A stretch of DNA of 40,785 nucleotides, taken from positions 1-40,785 of the forward strand of contig JAISHO010000043.1 of assembly GCA_031262485.1 (NCBI GenBank), given 5' to 3'. The position numbers and the translations under genes were made by a program. A model generated the notes under the pieces. It searched no databases. It was not told where the DNA came from and saw only the letters and a program-made list of their open reading frames with translations. Numbering within the stretch: the stretch's first letter is position 1; the number at the start of each line of letters is the position of its first letter. This document shows positions 1 to 8,038 of the stretch, one piece after another. This DNA comes from Propionibacteriaceae bacterium (GTDB lineage Bacteria; Actinomycetota; Actinomycetes; Propionibacteriales; Propionibacteriaceae).

Positions 1-27
1 AAAGAGCCGCCCTGCGGGCGGCTCTTT
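1..27 (-). terminator. Hairpin terminator downstream of tRNA-Pro
   Basis: Bases 1-12 and 16-27 form a perfect 12-bp stem with a 3-nt loop, with an A run on one side and a T run on the other. It lies about 55 bases beyond the 3' end of the minus-strand tRNA, the usual place for a tRNA terminator. The symmetrical A/T ends mean it could also stop transcription entering from a plus-strand gene left of the window. Confidence 0.75.
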
Positions 28-80
28 GCGAACTTTGTGTGGGGGGAACTCTTGTATTCTCCCCTGTGCTCTCGGCCTGC

Positions 81-155
<75 letters not shown>

Positions 156-250
156 TGGGCTGAGAACAACCGGCCACCACACTTGAGACCCCTCGAATCG
201 CTAACGATTCTCGGAAGATCCCTGGGGTGGGAGCCGGGGATCAGTTTAGC

Positions 251-1150
251 TCAAGAATCTCTCGGGACCAACATGAGGAGGCTGGCCTCGGGGCGGCAGC
301 AGAAACGATAGGGGGCGTACGGCGACGTGCCGAGACCGGCGGAGACCTGGAGGAATGAACGCTTGAGGCCGACCCGGTGGTGGTGCAAACCCTTGACCCG
401 GCCTCGGTCGAGATCGCAATTCGTCACCAGCGCTCCATAGCCGGGCAGGCAGACCTGGCCGCCGTGGGTGTGGCCCGCCACGATGAGATCTAGACCATCG
501 TCCGTCATCGCGTCGAGAACGCGCAGGTAGGGGGAGTGGGTGACTCCGATGGCGAGATCAGCCGACGAGTCGGGTTGGCCAGCCACCATCTCGTAGTGGG
601 CACGGTTGATATGAGCGTCGCCGCAGCCGCGGAACTCGATCGTCGTGCCCGCCACCGTCGTCTCGAAACGGCGCTCCTCGAGATCGACCCAACCGCCCTC
701 TTCGAACAGCGTCTTCAACGCTCCCGTCGGCAACGTCGGGCGTCGAGTCACCGTGCTTCGCGACTTGAGGTAACGCAGCGGATTGACCGGGATGGGCTCG
801 AAGAAATCATTCGAACCGAACACGAAGAAACCTGGCACCCCCCAAAACGGTTCGAACATCCGCGACAGGTCAGGCAACGACTTCGGCGAAGAGATGAAAT
901 CACCGGTCGCGATGACGAGATCAGGCGACCACTCAGCCAACTGACGAACCCAGGCGATCTTCTTCTTCTGACCGGGCATGAGGTGGGTGTCCGACAGGTG
1001 GAGGATCTTGATCGGAGGATGCCCTTGAGGGAGAACCGGCACACGCTCCGTTCGCAGCGCGAACCAGGTGCGCTCGATGAGCGAGGCGTAGGCCGCGACC
1101 CCCGCTCCTGCGCCGGCGAGTCCCACTAACGTCTTCATGACGGCCTTCAT
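251..1150 (-). CDS. Metallophosphoesterase, YkuE/YaeI-like
   Basis: A 299-residue protein of the calcineurin-like phosphoesterase fold. The metal-binding motifs appear in order: LSDTHL near residue 52, GDF near 83, GSND near 112 (in place of the commoner GNHD), a THSP histidine near 204 and GHTHGG near 227. The first 20-25 residues are hydrophobic and Ala/Gly rich, so a membrane anchor or signal sequence is likely, as in YkuE relatives. An AAAGGA-type ribosome site sits just before the ATG at 1150, which favours this start over the ATG 12 bases downstream. It follows ponA on the same strand across a gap of 117 bases, so it may be co-transcribed and act on an envelope phosphoester. The substrate cannot be read from the sequence. 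Confidence 0.88.
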   Translation of the reverse strand: MKAVMKTLVGLAGAGAGVAAYASLIERTWFALRTERVPVLPQGHPPIKILHLSDTHLMPGQKKKIAWVRQLAEWSPDLVIATGDFISSPKSLPDLSRMFEPFWGVPGFFVFGSNDFFEPIPVNPLRYLKSRSTVTRRPTLPTGALKTLFEEGGWVDLEERRFETTVAGTTIEFRGCGDAHINRAHYEMVAGQPDSSADLAIGVTHSPYLRVLDAMTDDGLDLIVAGHTHGGQVCLPGYGALVTNCDLDRGRVKGLHHHRVGLKRSFLQVSAGLGTSPYAPYRFCCRPEASLLMLVPRDS

Positions 1151-1267
1151 ATCGTCCTTTCATCGCCGCTACATAAGCGGCAGGGAAGTTGGGAACAAGC
1201 TCACAGCGTTCGTCCCAAACGAGACGACCGTTGTGCCCAGCTCAAACGTCGAGCACGGTAGATTCGG

Positions 1268-3700
1268 CTAGTTATTGGTCGTCGTATTCGTATTGGCCGT
1301 GGGCGCGGGGCGTGGGCCTTGAGAGAAGACGAGCGTGCAGGTTCCACCCCATTGCATCTCACAGGAACCCACCTCGATGAACTGGCCCTGCGGAATGGAA
1401 TCGTTGTAAACGTGACTGTCCTCGACCCTGAAGCCGGCCGCCTCCAACGCGGCCCGGGCATCGGTCTCCGACATCCCATCGGTCTTCGGGGGGGTCGTCC
1501 GCTTTCCGTTGAGGATGTCCTTGCCAGCTTGACCCAAGGTGAAATCAGCGTCAGCGCGGGTGGCCAAAGCCTCCGTCATCGCCGCCCGCCAGATCGGCCC
1601 GGCGTCCGAAGCGCCCGTCCCGTAGATCATCGTTCCACTGCCTGGCAGCCGGAGATACTCCATCGAGCGATCCTCACGGCCGATATCGCGCCACCACTGC
1701 TGGTAGAAGGGGTTGGAATCACCGGTCACCATCGCCACGCCGACAAGATTGGCGGAATAACCGACGAAGGAGACAGCCTGAGCGTTATCCGTCGTCCCCG
1801 TCTTTCCCGCTAACTGGTAGCCGGAGATCCTCAGACTCGTCGCCGTTCCGCTATTGAACGGGCCTTGCAGGAGGCTGTTCATCGCCTCAGCCAACCCTTG
1901 CGAGATAACTCGTTGGCAGTTCGCCCCCTGCGTCGGAACCGTCGAGCCGTCACGCGCCGTGATCTCCTTGACGATGATCGGTTCGCATCGAATCCCCCCC
2001 GAGGCGAAGGTCGCATAGGCCTCTGCCATCGACAACGGTGTGACCTCCGGAGCTCCGAGCACGAAGGCGGCGACGCCCTGATAGATGTAGGAAAGCGCGT
2101 TCGAGTCATTGACCCAGTCGGGAAGCACGGCATCGTCGCTCATCGCGACCGCTTTGAAAGCGGCTTCGGGGTTGGACAACGTCACGCCGAGCGTCTCCGC
2201 CATCTGCGCTGCACGGCAAGGCGTGACCTGATCTTTCAACTCCAACTGAACAAAATAGGTGTTAACAGAATTAGCGACGGCCTGTTGCATCGTCATCGTC
2301 GAACCGGTCAACGGCGAATTCTCCACCGGCCAAGGATCACCTCCATTGATGCCGACCGAATTGCCATCGCAGTCCTTGAAGGTTCCGGTGAACGTCTTCT
2401 TCGCCGGCGAATTGATGCGGAAGGTCGAAGGGATCCCAGCGTCGAGAGCAGCAGCCGCCACGAAAGGCTTCATCGTCGACCCTGGCTGATACCCGCTGAA
2501 GAAACCCTCATCAGCGGTGAGGAAAGGATTGACCCAGGTCTCGCCCGCCGCTTGATCATCGCCCTGCTTGACCCGGTTCTGAGCCATGGCGACGATGAGA
2601 CCGGTGCCGGGCTCCAACTCGACCATCGTGGAGACCACGGGATCAGTCGCGCTGATCCGGTCGGAGACGGCTTTCTGAGCCGCCTCCTGAGCAGTGGGGT
2701 CGATATAGGTCTGAATCTTGAAACCGCTTCGGTTGACTGAATCCATACGGGAGTCGGGGTCGGCGCCGAGGGCCTCATTGTTCTTCAACTCCGCGACGAC
2801 ATAGTCGCAGATGAAGGGATAACGGCTCTCCGTACACCCGGAGTACTTCTCGGTGACACGCGAGGGGTCGTAGCCCTCCAACTTGGCCGCCTCCGCCTCC
2901 GCTTCGGTGATGTAATCCAACTCGAGCATGCGGTTGATGACGACGTTGCGGCGCTCGATCGCTTCCTCGGGCATGTCGATGGGATTGCGCCCGGGGGTCT
3001 GAACGATGCCGGCCAGCATGGCGGCTTGGGCAAGGTTCAATTCGAGGGCGTGGATCCCGAAATAGTGCATCGCCGCAGCTTCGACCCCATAGGCTCCGTC
3101 CCCGTAGTAGGCGATATTGAGGTAACCGTTGAAGATCTCATCTTTCGACATCCGGTTCTCCAGGGCGATGGCGTAGCGCATCTCCCTCACCTTCCGGGCC
3201 AAGGTGTTCTCTTGCGCGGCGATAACACCCGCTTCGTCGCCGTGGGAGACTGCCGTCTCGATAAGGACCTGTTTGACGTACTGCTGCGTCAGGGTCGACC
3301 CACCCTGGGTGTCGCCGCCGGCGGCGTTGTTGAGGAAAGCGCGCAAGGTGCCGCGCAAATCGATCGGCCCATGCTCATAGAAGCGGTAATCCTCGATCGC
3401 CAACTGGGCGTCTTTCATCACCTGGGCGATCTCGTCGAGGCCGACGATGACACGGTTCTCCTCGAAAAATTGGGCCAATTCTTCCCCGTTGGCGAGATAG
3501 ACCGTCGTCGGCTCGAAAGCCGGGGGGGTCTCCAGTTCGATAGGGAGCGCCGTCAGCGACTTCGACGCCTCGGTGCCAGAGACACCGAGGAAGGCGACCG
3601 CTGGGACCGCGAGACCGGCCGTGAGGACGCCAGCGAGGACGCTCACGGCCAAAAACATCGCGAGGGAGTAGCTTTTGCCGTCACGAGGAGATCGAGCCAT
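1268..3700 (-). CDS. ponA: Bifunctional class A penicillin-binding protein with PASTA domain
   Basis: This 810-residue protein polymerises and cross-links peptidoglycan at the outer face of the membrane. An N-terminal transmembrane anchor spans about residues 13-40. The glycosyltransferase domain follows, with catalytic Glu103 in the EDYRFYEH motif and QGGSTLTQQ at 132-140. The transpeptidase domain has Ser408 in GSTMK, SVN at 478-480 and KTG at 633-635. A single PASTA domain lies at roughly 738-795 and the tail is Pro/Thr/Asn rich. Length and order match actinobacterial PonA/PBP1a proteins. No clear ribosome site precedes the ATG. Instead a -10-like TAGCCT lies 7 bases upstream (3708-3713), so the message may be leaderless. 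It lies downstream of the Crp-family gene on the same strand. Confidence 0.95.
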   Translation of the reverse strand: MARSPRDGKSYSLAMFLAVSVLAGVLTAGLAVPAVAFLGVSGTEASKSLTALPIELETPPAFEPTTVYLANGEELAQFFEENRVIVGLDEIAQVMKDAQLAIEDYRFYEHGPIDLRGTLRAFLNNAAGGDTQGGSTLTQQYVKQVLIETAVSHGDEAGVIAAQENTLARKVREMRYAIALENRMSKDEIFNGYLNIAYYGDGAYGVEAAAMHYFGIHALELNLAQAAMLAGIVQTPGRNPIDMPEEAIERRNVVINRMLELDYITEAEAEAAKLEGYDPSRVTEKYSGCTESRYPFICDYVVAELKNNEALGADPDSRMDSVNRSGFKIQTYIDPTAQEAAQKAVSDRISATDPVVSTMVELEPGTGLIVAMAQNRVKQGDDQAAGETWVNPFLTADEGFFSGYQPGSTMKPFVAAAALDAGIPSTFRINSPAKKTFTGTFKDCDGNSVGINGGDPWPVENSPLTGSTMTMQQAVANSVNTYFVQLELKDQVTPCRAAQMAETLGVTLSNPEAAFKAVAMSDDAVLPDWVNDSNALSYIYQGVAAFVLGAPEVTPLSMAEAYATFASGGIRCEPIIVKEITARDGSTVPTQGANCQRVISQGLAEAMNSLLQGPFNSGTATSLRISGYQLAGKTGTTDNAQAVSFVGYSANLVGVAMVTGDSNPFYQQWWRDIGREDRSMEYLRLPGSGTMIYGTGASDAGPIWRAAMTEALATRADADFTLGQAGKDILNGKRTTPPKTDGMSETDARAALEAAGFRVEDSHVYNDSIPQGQFIEVGSCEMQWGGTCTLVFSQGPRPAPTANTNTTTNN

Positions 3701-3809
3701 GGGTCCTAGGCTAGTTCATCACCCCAGCCTCGTTCGAGCCGCCCGCGTCGGCGAACGTCTCTTCGCGGGTGATCTCCGGGTCATCCCTGAGAATGAGAAA
3801 CACAGGCTA

Positions 3810-4523
3810 TCAACGGAACATGCTCTGATTCTCACCGATCCGGGCCCGCAGCCGCTGCTCGTTGAACACCGTGAAGCTCTTCGTGCCGACATGGATCCAG
3901 CCCCGGGTCGCGAATTCGGTGAGGGCTTTGTTGACCGCTTCGCGGCTGGATCCGACCATGTGGGCGATGTCGGCCTGAGTCAACTCATGGCGCACATGGA
4001 CGCCGTCGGCGCGTCTCTCCCCGAAACGGTCCATGAGCATGAGAAGAATGTCGGCCACCCGGCCCGGAACATCGTGGACGATGAGCGAACTCATCATGCC
4101 GTGGGCGATCCGCAACCGCCGTCCCAGATACTTCAACAGGGCGCGGGACAGGGAGGGATAATCGTGGAGAAGCCGTTCGACCTCGGCCCGGGGAACAAAA
4201 AGGAGCTTCGCCGGCGTGATCGCGGTGGCGCTATTGGACCGGGGCCCAGGGTCGACGATCGTCACTTCTCCGAAGACCTGCCCGGGGCCGTAGATGGCGA
4301 TGATGTTCTCGTGACCGGCTTGGTTCCAGTCCCCCGGCAAGGGGCGTGAGAGTTTGATCTCTCCTTCGACGATGAGGAAAGCCGCCTCCGGCTCGTCTCC
4401 TAGATGGAAGAGCACCTCCCCTTTGGCCACTTGTCGGCTGTCGGACGCGGCGACAAGCGCGTGCCGGGCGTCAGGGTCGACCTCTCGTAGCATCGGGTTG
4501 ATACGAAATGGTGGCGGTATCAC
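3810..4523 (-). CDS. Crp/Fnr-family transcriptional regulator
   Basis: A cAMP-receptor-like protein with an N-terminal cyclic-nucleotide-binding beta barrel (the segment around GEVLFHLGDEPEAAFLIVEG) and a C-terminal winged helix. The recognition helix is in SSREAVNKALTEF, matching the SRExxxRxL pattern of Crp/GlxR proteins. I place the start at GTG 4523, which has a GAGGGGG ribosome site just upstream and aligns the N terminus with family members. The reading frame stays open to ATG 4556 and also has an ATG at 4493. GlxR-type regulators in actinomycetes act globally on carbon and cell-wall genes. Its neighbours are ponA downstream and nth divergent. Whether it binds cAMP is not certain from the residues. 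Confidence 0.88.
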   Translation of the reverse strand: MIPPPFRINPMLREVDPDARHALVAASDSRQVAKGEVLFHLGDEPEAAFLIVEGEIKLSRPLPGDWNQAGHENIIAIYGPGQVFGEVTIVDPGPRSNSATAITPAKLLFVPRAEVERLLHDYPSLSRALLKYLGRRLRIAHGMMSSLIVHDVPGRVADILLMLMDRFGERRADGVHVRHELTQADIAHMVGSSREAVNKALTEFATRGWIHVGTKSFTVFNEQRLRARIGENQSMFR

Positions 4524-4538
4524 ACGCACCCCCCTCTT

Positions 4539-4562
4539 TTGACAATCACAAATCACAAATTG
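4539..4562 (-). promoter_or_regulatory. Tandem TGTGA half-sites upstream of the Crp-family gene
   Basis: On the minus strand two TGTGA pentamers, the core half-site of Crp-type operators, occur 7 bases apart (plus-strand TCACA at 4546-4550 and 4553-4557), just ahead of the Crp-family start codon. They are direct rather than inverted, so this is not a textbook operator. Autoregulation is a guess. Confidence 0.25.
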
Positions 4563-4649
4563 CGACTCATGATAGTACTCGGCCGTTCAAGCACCTGGGT
4601 GGGATCATTTTGGGTGGGGTCTCGGTAGGATCGCTCCGGGAGGAGACCC

Positions 4650-5300
4650 ATGAGCACTGAGACCCTCACCCGTCGGCGCCGACGGGCCGGCGAGATCATC
4701 GCCCGGTTGGCCGAAACCTATCCCGATGTCCACTGCGAACTCGATTTCGAGGATAGTTTCCAGTTGCTCGTCGCGACGATCCTCTCCGCCCAGTCGACCG
4801 ATCGGCGCGTCAACCTCGTCACGCCGCAGTTGTTCTCCCGCTATCCCGACGCCGCCGACCTAGCCGGGGCCGAACCCGGCGATCTTGAGACGATCATCCA
4901 CTCCGTCGGCTTCTTCCGGGCCAAATCGGAGACCTTGCGTCGGTTGGGAACGGAACTGACGACCCGCTTCGGCGGAGCGGTGCCACGCACCTTGGAGGAA
5001 CTCGTCACCTTGCCCGGGGTCGGGCGCAAGACCGCCAACGTCGTCCTCGGTGAGGCCTTCGGCGTTCCTGGCATCACCGTCGACACCCACGTGCTGCGCC
5101 TGTCCGCCCGTTTCGGCTGGACGAAATCGTCGAACCCTCTCGTCGTCGAGAAAGATCTAGCGTGTCTTTGGCCCCAGGAGACATGGACACGATCGAGCCA
5201 ACTCGTCATCTGGCACGGACGACGCTGTTGCCATGCCCGTGCGCCTCAATGCGGAGGTTGCCCCGTGGGTGACTTGTGCCCATCGCGGGGAGCTTTCTGA
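4650..5300 (+). CDS. nth: Endonuclease III (DNA glycosylase/AP lyase)
   Basis: A 216-residue base-excision repair enzyme that removes oxidised pyrimidines and cuts the abasic site. The helix-hairpin-helix LPGVGRKTANVV near residues 124-135 contains the catalytic lysine. The catalytic aspartate is in VDTHV near 144-148. The C terminus has the four cysteines of the 4Fe-4S cluster in the C-x6-C-x2-C-x5-C arrangement (from CHARAPQCGGC onward). Length is typical. A GGAGGAG-type ribosome site precedes the ATG. It is divergent from the Crp-family gene, sharing an upstream region of about 125 bases in which a -10-like TAGGAT is visible at 4626-4631. Confidence 0.95.
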   Translation: MSTETLTRRRRRAGEIIARLAETYPDVHCELDFEDSFQLLVATILSAQSTDRRVNLVTPQLFSRYPDAADLAGAEPGDLETIIHSVGFFRAKSETLRRLGTELTTRFGGAVPRTLEELVTLPGVGRKTANVVLGEAFGVPGITVDTHVLRLSARFGWTKSSNPLVVEKDLACLWPQETWTRSSQLVIWHGRRCCHARAPQCGGCPVGDLCPSRGAF

Positions 5301-5324
5301 CCACCAAAACCGATCAGCGATCCT

Positions 5325-5358
5325 GGGCGAACCTGCCTCAGACGAAGAGCGTTCGCCC
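5325..5358. terminator. Possible hairpin between convergent nth and holin-like genes
   Basis: GGGCGAAC (5325-5332) and GTTCGCCC (5351-5358) pair perfectly over 8 bp with an 18-base loop, in the 72-base gap between two convergent genes. There is no T run on either side, so termination is inferred mainly from position. Confidence 0.35.
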
Positions 5359-5372
5359 TCCCACCTGAGACG

Positions 5373-5843
5373 TCAGTGCTGTTCGACGACCGCCGGAACC
5401 GATTCGACCTCAGCGGCGACGCGATCCTTTCCTTGGGCGACTCCCGTCTTGAGAGCGGAGATGGCCTGGTGGACGGTTTCCGGAGTCTTCTCCGGGCCGG
5501 TGATCTTCTGGAAGAAATTCTTTCCGATGATCGCGACGATGGCGGCGAGGATGAGCAGAAGGACGATCATCGTCGCGGTGCCGACGAAGCCACAGGCCCA
5601 GCCCGACCACGAAGTGACCGAGGCGTAGAGCCAGGAGAACCCGATCGACCCGAAGATCCACAACAGGGTGCTCACCGAGATGATGAAGTAGAGCGCCACG
5701 GCGAACATGCCGCTACCGACTCCCGCCTTGGTGACGGTCGGCTTCAACTCCGCCTTCGCCAGCGCGATCTCATCGGCGATGATCATCTTGACGTCGTCGG
5801 TGATATTCGTGATGAGATCTCCGATTTCGGAGGGGTTGGCCAT
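5373..5843 (-). CDS. Phage-holin-like membrane protein (DUF1469 type)
   Basis: A 156-residue protein with an amphipathic N-terminal region resembling DUF1469 proteins (SEIGDLITNITDDVKMI, then EIALAKAEL). Two long hydrophobic membrane segments follow (about residues 45-70 and 80-107), and the C-terminal tail is charged and cytoplasmic. Such proteins are common in actinomycetes and their cellular role is not established; the holin label reflects fold resemblance only. I chose ATG 5843 because AGGAG lies 7 bases upstream. The open frame extends to 5888 without another ribosome site. Confidence 0.78.
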   Translation of the reverse strand: MANPSEIGDLITNITDDVKMIIADEIALAKAELKPTVTKAGVGSGMFAVALYFIISVSTLLWIFGSIGFSWLYASVTSWSGWACGFVGTATMIVLLLILAAIVAIIGKNFFQKITGPEKTPETVHQAISALKTGVAQGKDRVAAEVESVPAVVEQH

Positions 5844-5982
5844 GACTGCTCCTAGTTCTTCGTCGGCACGGCGTCGCGACGCCGTCATCCAGGGCGTCCC
5901 CGGACCCTTCAGGAGACAGCCTAATACGCTCCTCCGAAAAGTGCGGTGCCGACCCGTGAGGGTGAACTAGGCGAACGCCACG

Positions 5983-6034
5983 CTGTCGAGGGAGTCGACA
6001 GGTGATCCTCGCCCGGATCGCCCGTCGGGATCAC
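5983..6034 (-). terminator. Two adjacent hairpins at the end of the methyltransferase gene
   Basis: CTGTCGA/TCGACAG (5983-5989 with 5995-6001, 5-nt loop) is followed directly by GTGATCC/GGATCAC (6002-6008 with 6028-6034), which overlaps the stop codon of the minus-strand methyltransferase. Neither has a T run. They may reduce read-through into the holin-like gene or protect the 3' end. Confidence 0.35.
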
Positions 6035-6780
6035 AAGGTGATCGTCAAACCATCGGCGCTCGGAGTCGTCGCCTCGCTCAACTCACGTTGATCGACCAGC
6101 GCCTTCCAGCAGGTGAGCTGGAACGGCAATTGAAGGGGCTCCGGGGGACGCGCGTATTCGTCGTAGAGGGCCCCGACCTCATCGGCCAGGGCCTGACGGG
6201 CCTCCTCGTCGAGCCGGTCGGCGCCCTGGGCCTGCTGAGCGCTCGTCTGAAGGGCTTCTTTCGTCGACGGCACCCAGATGCGGAACGCTTTCTGCTCGAG
6301 GCGAGGGAAATAGGTGGAATCGGCCACGGTGGTGACCGAATCGAAGCCGACGGCGCCGCGCATCGCCTCCGGAAGACGATCCTGGACGAGACGGCGCAGC
6401 CGTTTGACCCACGGCACGGTGTCGTCCCGGCTGAAATACGCCAAAGCGAGATGGCCCTCCGGCTTGAGGACCCGGGCCCACTCGCCCAAGGCCAATCCGG
6501 GGGCGACGGTGTGGAAATTCTGCACCGAGATGACCGCGTCGAAACAACGAGGATCGAAGGGAAGCGCCTCCGGCCTAGCCACGACGGCATGGACGAGGGG
6601 CAGGCGTTGAATCAGCGACGCGATGGCATCGGCATGGCGATCGGCCACGGTCACCCCATAGCCGCCTTGAAGCAGAAGACGGGCATAGGCCGGCTGGGCT
6701 CCGATGAGCAGGACAGACGCCCGGCTCTCCCCGAGGAGCCAGCGCAACGCTTCGGGAGGGAAGGCCGGGCGGGAGGTCAT
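6031..6780 (-). CDS. Class I SAM-dependent methyltransferase
   Basis: A 249-residue protein with the Rossmann methyltransferase pattern. Motif I is the loop after SVLLIGAQPAYARLL near residue 25, a degenerate form of the usual GxGxG. An acidic residue ends strand 2 (VTVADRHADA). Next come FDPRCFDAVIS and the post-II strand RVLKPEGHLALAYF. This is the Methyltransf_11 layout seen in enzymes acting on small molecules, lipids or quinones, but the substrate is not identifiable. No ribosome site is evident. A -10-like TAGACT ends 6 bases before the ATG, so a leaderless transcript is possible. It stands alone between the holin-like gene and the divergent Tad operon. Confidence 0.8.
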   Translation of the reverse strand: MTSRPAFPPEALRWLLGESRASVLLIGAQPAYARLLLQGGYGVTVADRHADAIASLIQRLPLVHAVVARPEALPFDPRCFDAVISVQNFHTVAPGLALGEWARVLKPEGHLALAYFSRDDTVPWVKRLRRLVQDRLPEAMRGAVGFDSVTTVADSTYFPRLEQKAFRIWVPSTKEALQTSAQQAQGADRLDEEARQALADEVGALYDEYARPPEPLQLPFQLTCWKALVDQRELSEATTPSADGLTITL

Positions 6781-6892
6781 AGCGGCAGTCTAGGGGTTTC
6801 TCAACGGTGTTCCGGTGGTTGGCGAGCCGGGGTGTCGGCCGATATTGGGGCGTCATAGCCGGACTCTGCGCGGATCGCGTCGCTCGTGCCGT

Positions 6893-6931
6893 CCATCCAC
6901 AGCCACCCCGTGCTCCTCGAAGTTATCCACC
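6893..6931 (+). promoter_or_regulatory. Pair of DnaA-box-like sequences upstream of the Tad operon
   Basis: CCATCCACA (6893-6901) and TTATCCACC (6923-6931) match the DnaA box TTATCCACA with two mismatches and one mismatch respectively. They lie on the same strand, exactly 30 bases apart, before the first tad gene. Binding is inferred only from similarity, and GC-rich genomes give chance matches. Confidence 0.25.
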
Positions 6932-6982
6932 GGTCTGCCGGGCTGGCGCACGAACGCGACAGCGGTGGTCATAGTCCCCGTC

Positions 6983-8035
6983 ATGAAGACCACATCGATT
7001 CCCTCCCTCCTCGTCAGCGAGGATCCCTCCCTCATCCATGCCTGCAACGCCTCCGCCGCCGCCTCAGGATCGTCCCTTCGCACGCTGAGCCGTCGCGATG
7101 AGATCGACGCCTTGTGGCGCACCGCTCCGTCCGTCCTCGTCGGCGCCGATCTCGCCTCCGCCGTCGCCGCCTGGGAACTGCCCCGTCGCGGGGAGATCTC
7201 TTTGCTCGCCAGCGAGGAGACCACCCAGCAAGCCTGCGCCTGGTCGATGGCCTTGGGCGCTCCTGTCATCACGGTGCCCGATGGCGCCCGCTGGTTGTCA
7301 CGGGCTCTCGCCGGTGGACGCACTATCGATACGGGGGTTGTCGTCGCTGTGACGTCGGGGACCGGCGGCATCGGCGCCTCGACCGTGGCGGTCGGCTTGG
7401 CGGTGTTGGGCGCCAGAGCGGGGTCGCGGTGCGCCCTCGTCGACCTCGACTGGCTCGGTGGCGGCATCGATCTTCTCTTCGGCGCCGAAGGAGCGACCGG
7501 GTGGCGCTGGGACAAGTTGCGCTCTGCCTCCGGACAGATCGCCGATATCGCCCCCATGCTCCCCACCGCCGAAGGGGTGACGTTCGTGTCGATGGAACGG
7601 CAGGGGAGCGTGGCTCCGCCCCCGGAAGCGGTCATGGCGGTCGTCGATTGTCTGGCGCGCGGCTTCGACCTCGTCATCATCGACGGCGGCAGGTTGGGAG
7701 CGACTTGGGCAGCCGACAATGTCGGCGTGGCGACGATGACACTTGTCGTCACCGGGCAGAGCGTGAGACAGGTCGCCGCGACCAGGGCGGCTCTCGACCA
7801 CTATCCCGATTCACACCGGGAACTGGTGGTGCGAACCCGACGGCATGGCGCCATCCCGGTCGACGCTGTGGCCGAGACGATCGGTCTTCCGATCATCGCG
7901 ACGGTTCCGGAGACGATCGGGCTGGCCGGTTTGGCTGATCAGGGGATCGCGCCGGGCGCGGGCGGGCCGCGTGCCTGGGAGCAGGCCTGCCGCAAACTTC
8001 TCGCCGCCGTGTCGCCGTCGAGTCGGGAGGGCTGA
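6983..8035 (+). CDS. ssd: Septum-site/CpaE-like ATPase-fold protein of the Tad cluster
   Basis: A 350-residue protein of the Ssd (helicase/secretion neighbourhood CpaE-like) family, which heads actinobacterial Tad pilus operons and belongs to the MinD/ParA fold. An N-terminal receiver-like region spans about residues 1-100. The P-loop-like segment GTGGIGAST at about 120-128 lacks both lysines of the deviant Walker A box (GKGGxGKT). The Walker B-like strand CALVDLDWLGGGIDLL follows. I start at ATG 6983; the upstream frame has no ribosome site and its codons do not look coding. The gene is 3 bases from tadA. Family members are linked to pilus assembly or septum regulation, and nucleotide hydrolysis here is doubtful. 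Confidence 0.85.
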   Translation: MKTTSIPSLLVSEDPSLIHACNASAAASGSSLRTLSRRDEIDALWRTAPSVLVGADLASAVAAWELPRRGEISLLASEETTQQACAWSMALGAPVITVPDGARWLSRALAGGRTIDTGVVVAVTSGTGGIGASTVAVGLAVLGARAGSRCALVDLDWLGGGIDLLFGAEGATGWRWDKLRSASGQIADIAPMLPTAEGVTFVSMERQGSVAPPPEAVMAVVDCLARGFDLVIIDGGRLGATWAADNVGVATMTLVVTGQSVRQVAATRAALDHYPDSHRELVVRTRRHGAIPVDAVAETIGLPIIATVPETIGLAGLADQGIAPGAGGPRAWEQACRKLLAAVSPSSREG

Positions 8036-8038
8036 CGG

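Noticed and set aside
195-242. Small hairpins (GAATCG/CGATTC and GATCCC/GGGATC) after the phosphoesterase gene
   Set aside because: Short stems without T runs; not distinguishable from chance.
1165-1181. Hairpin GCCGCT/AGCGGC between ponA and the phosphoesterase as a terminator
   Set aside because: Six base pairs with no T run; too weak to call, and the downstream gene may share the transcript.
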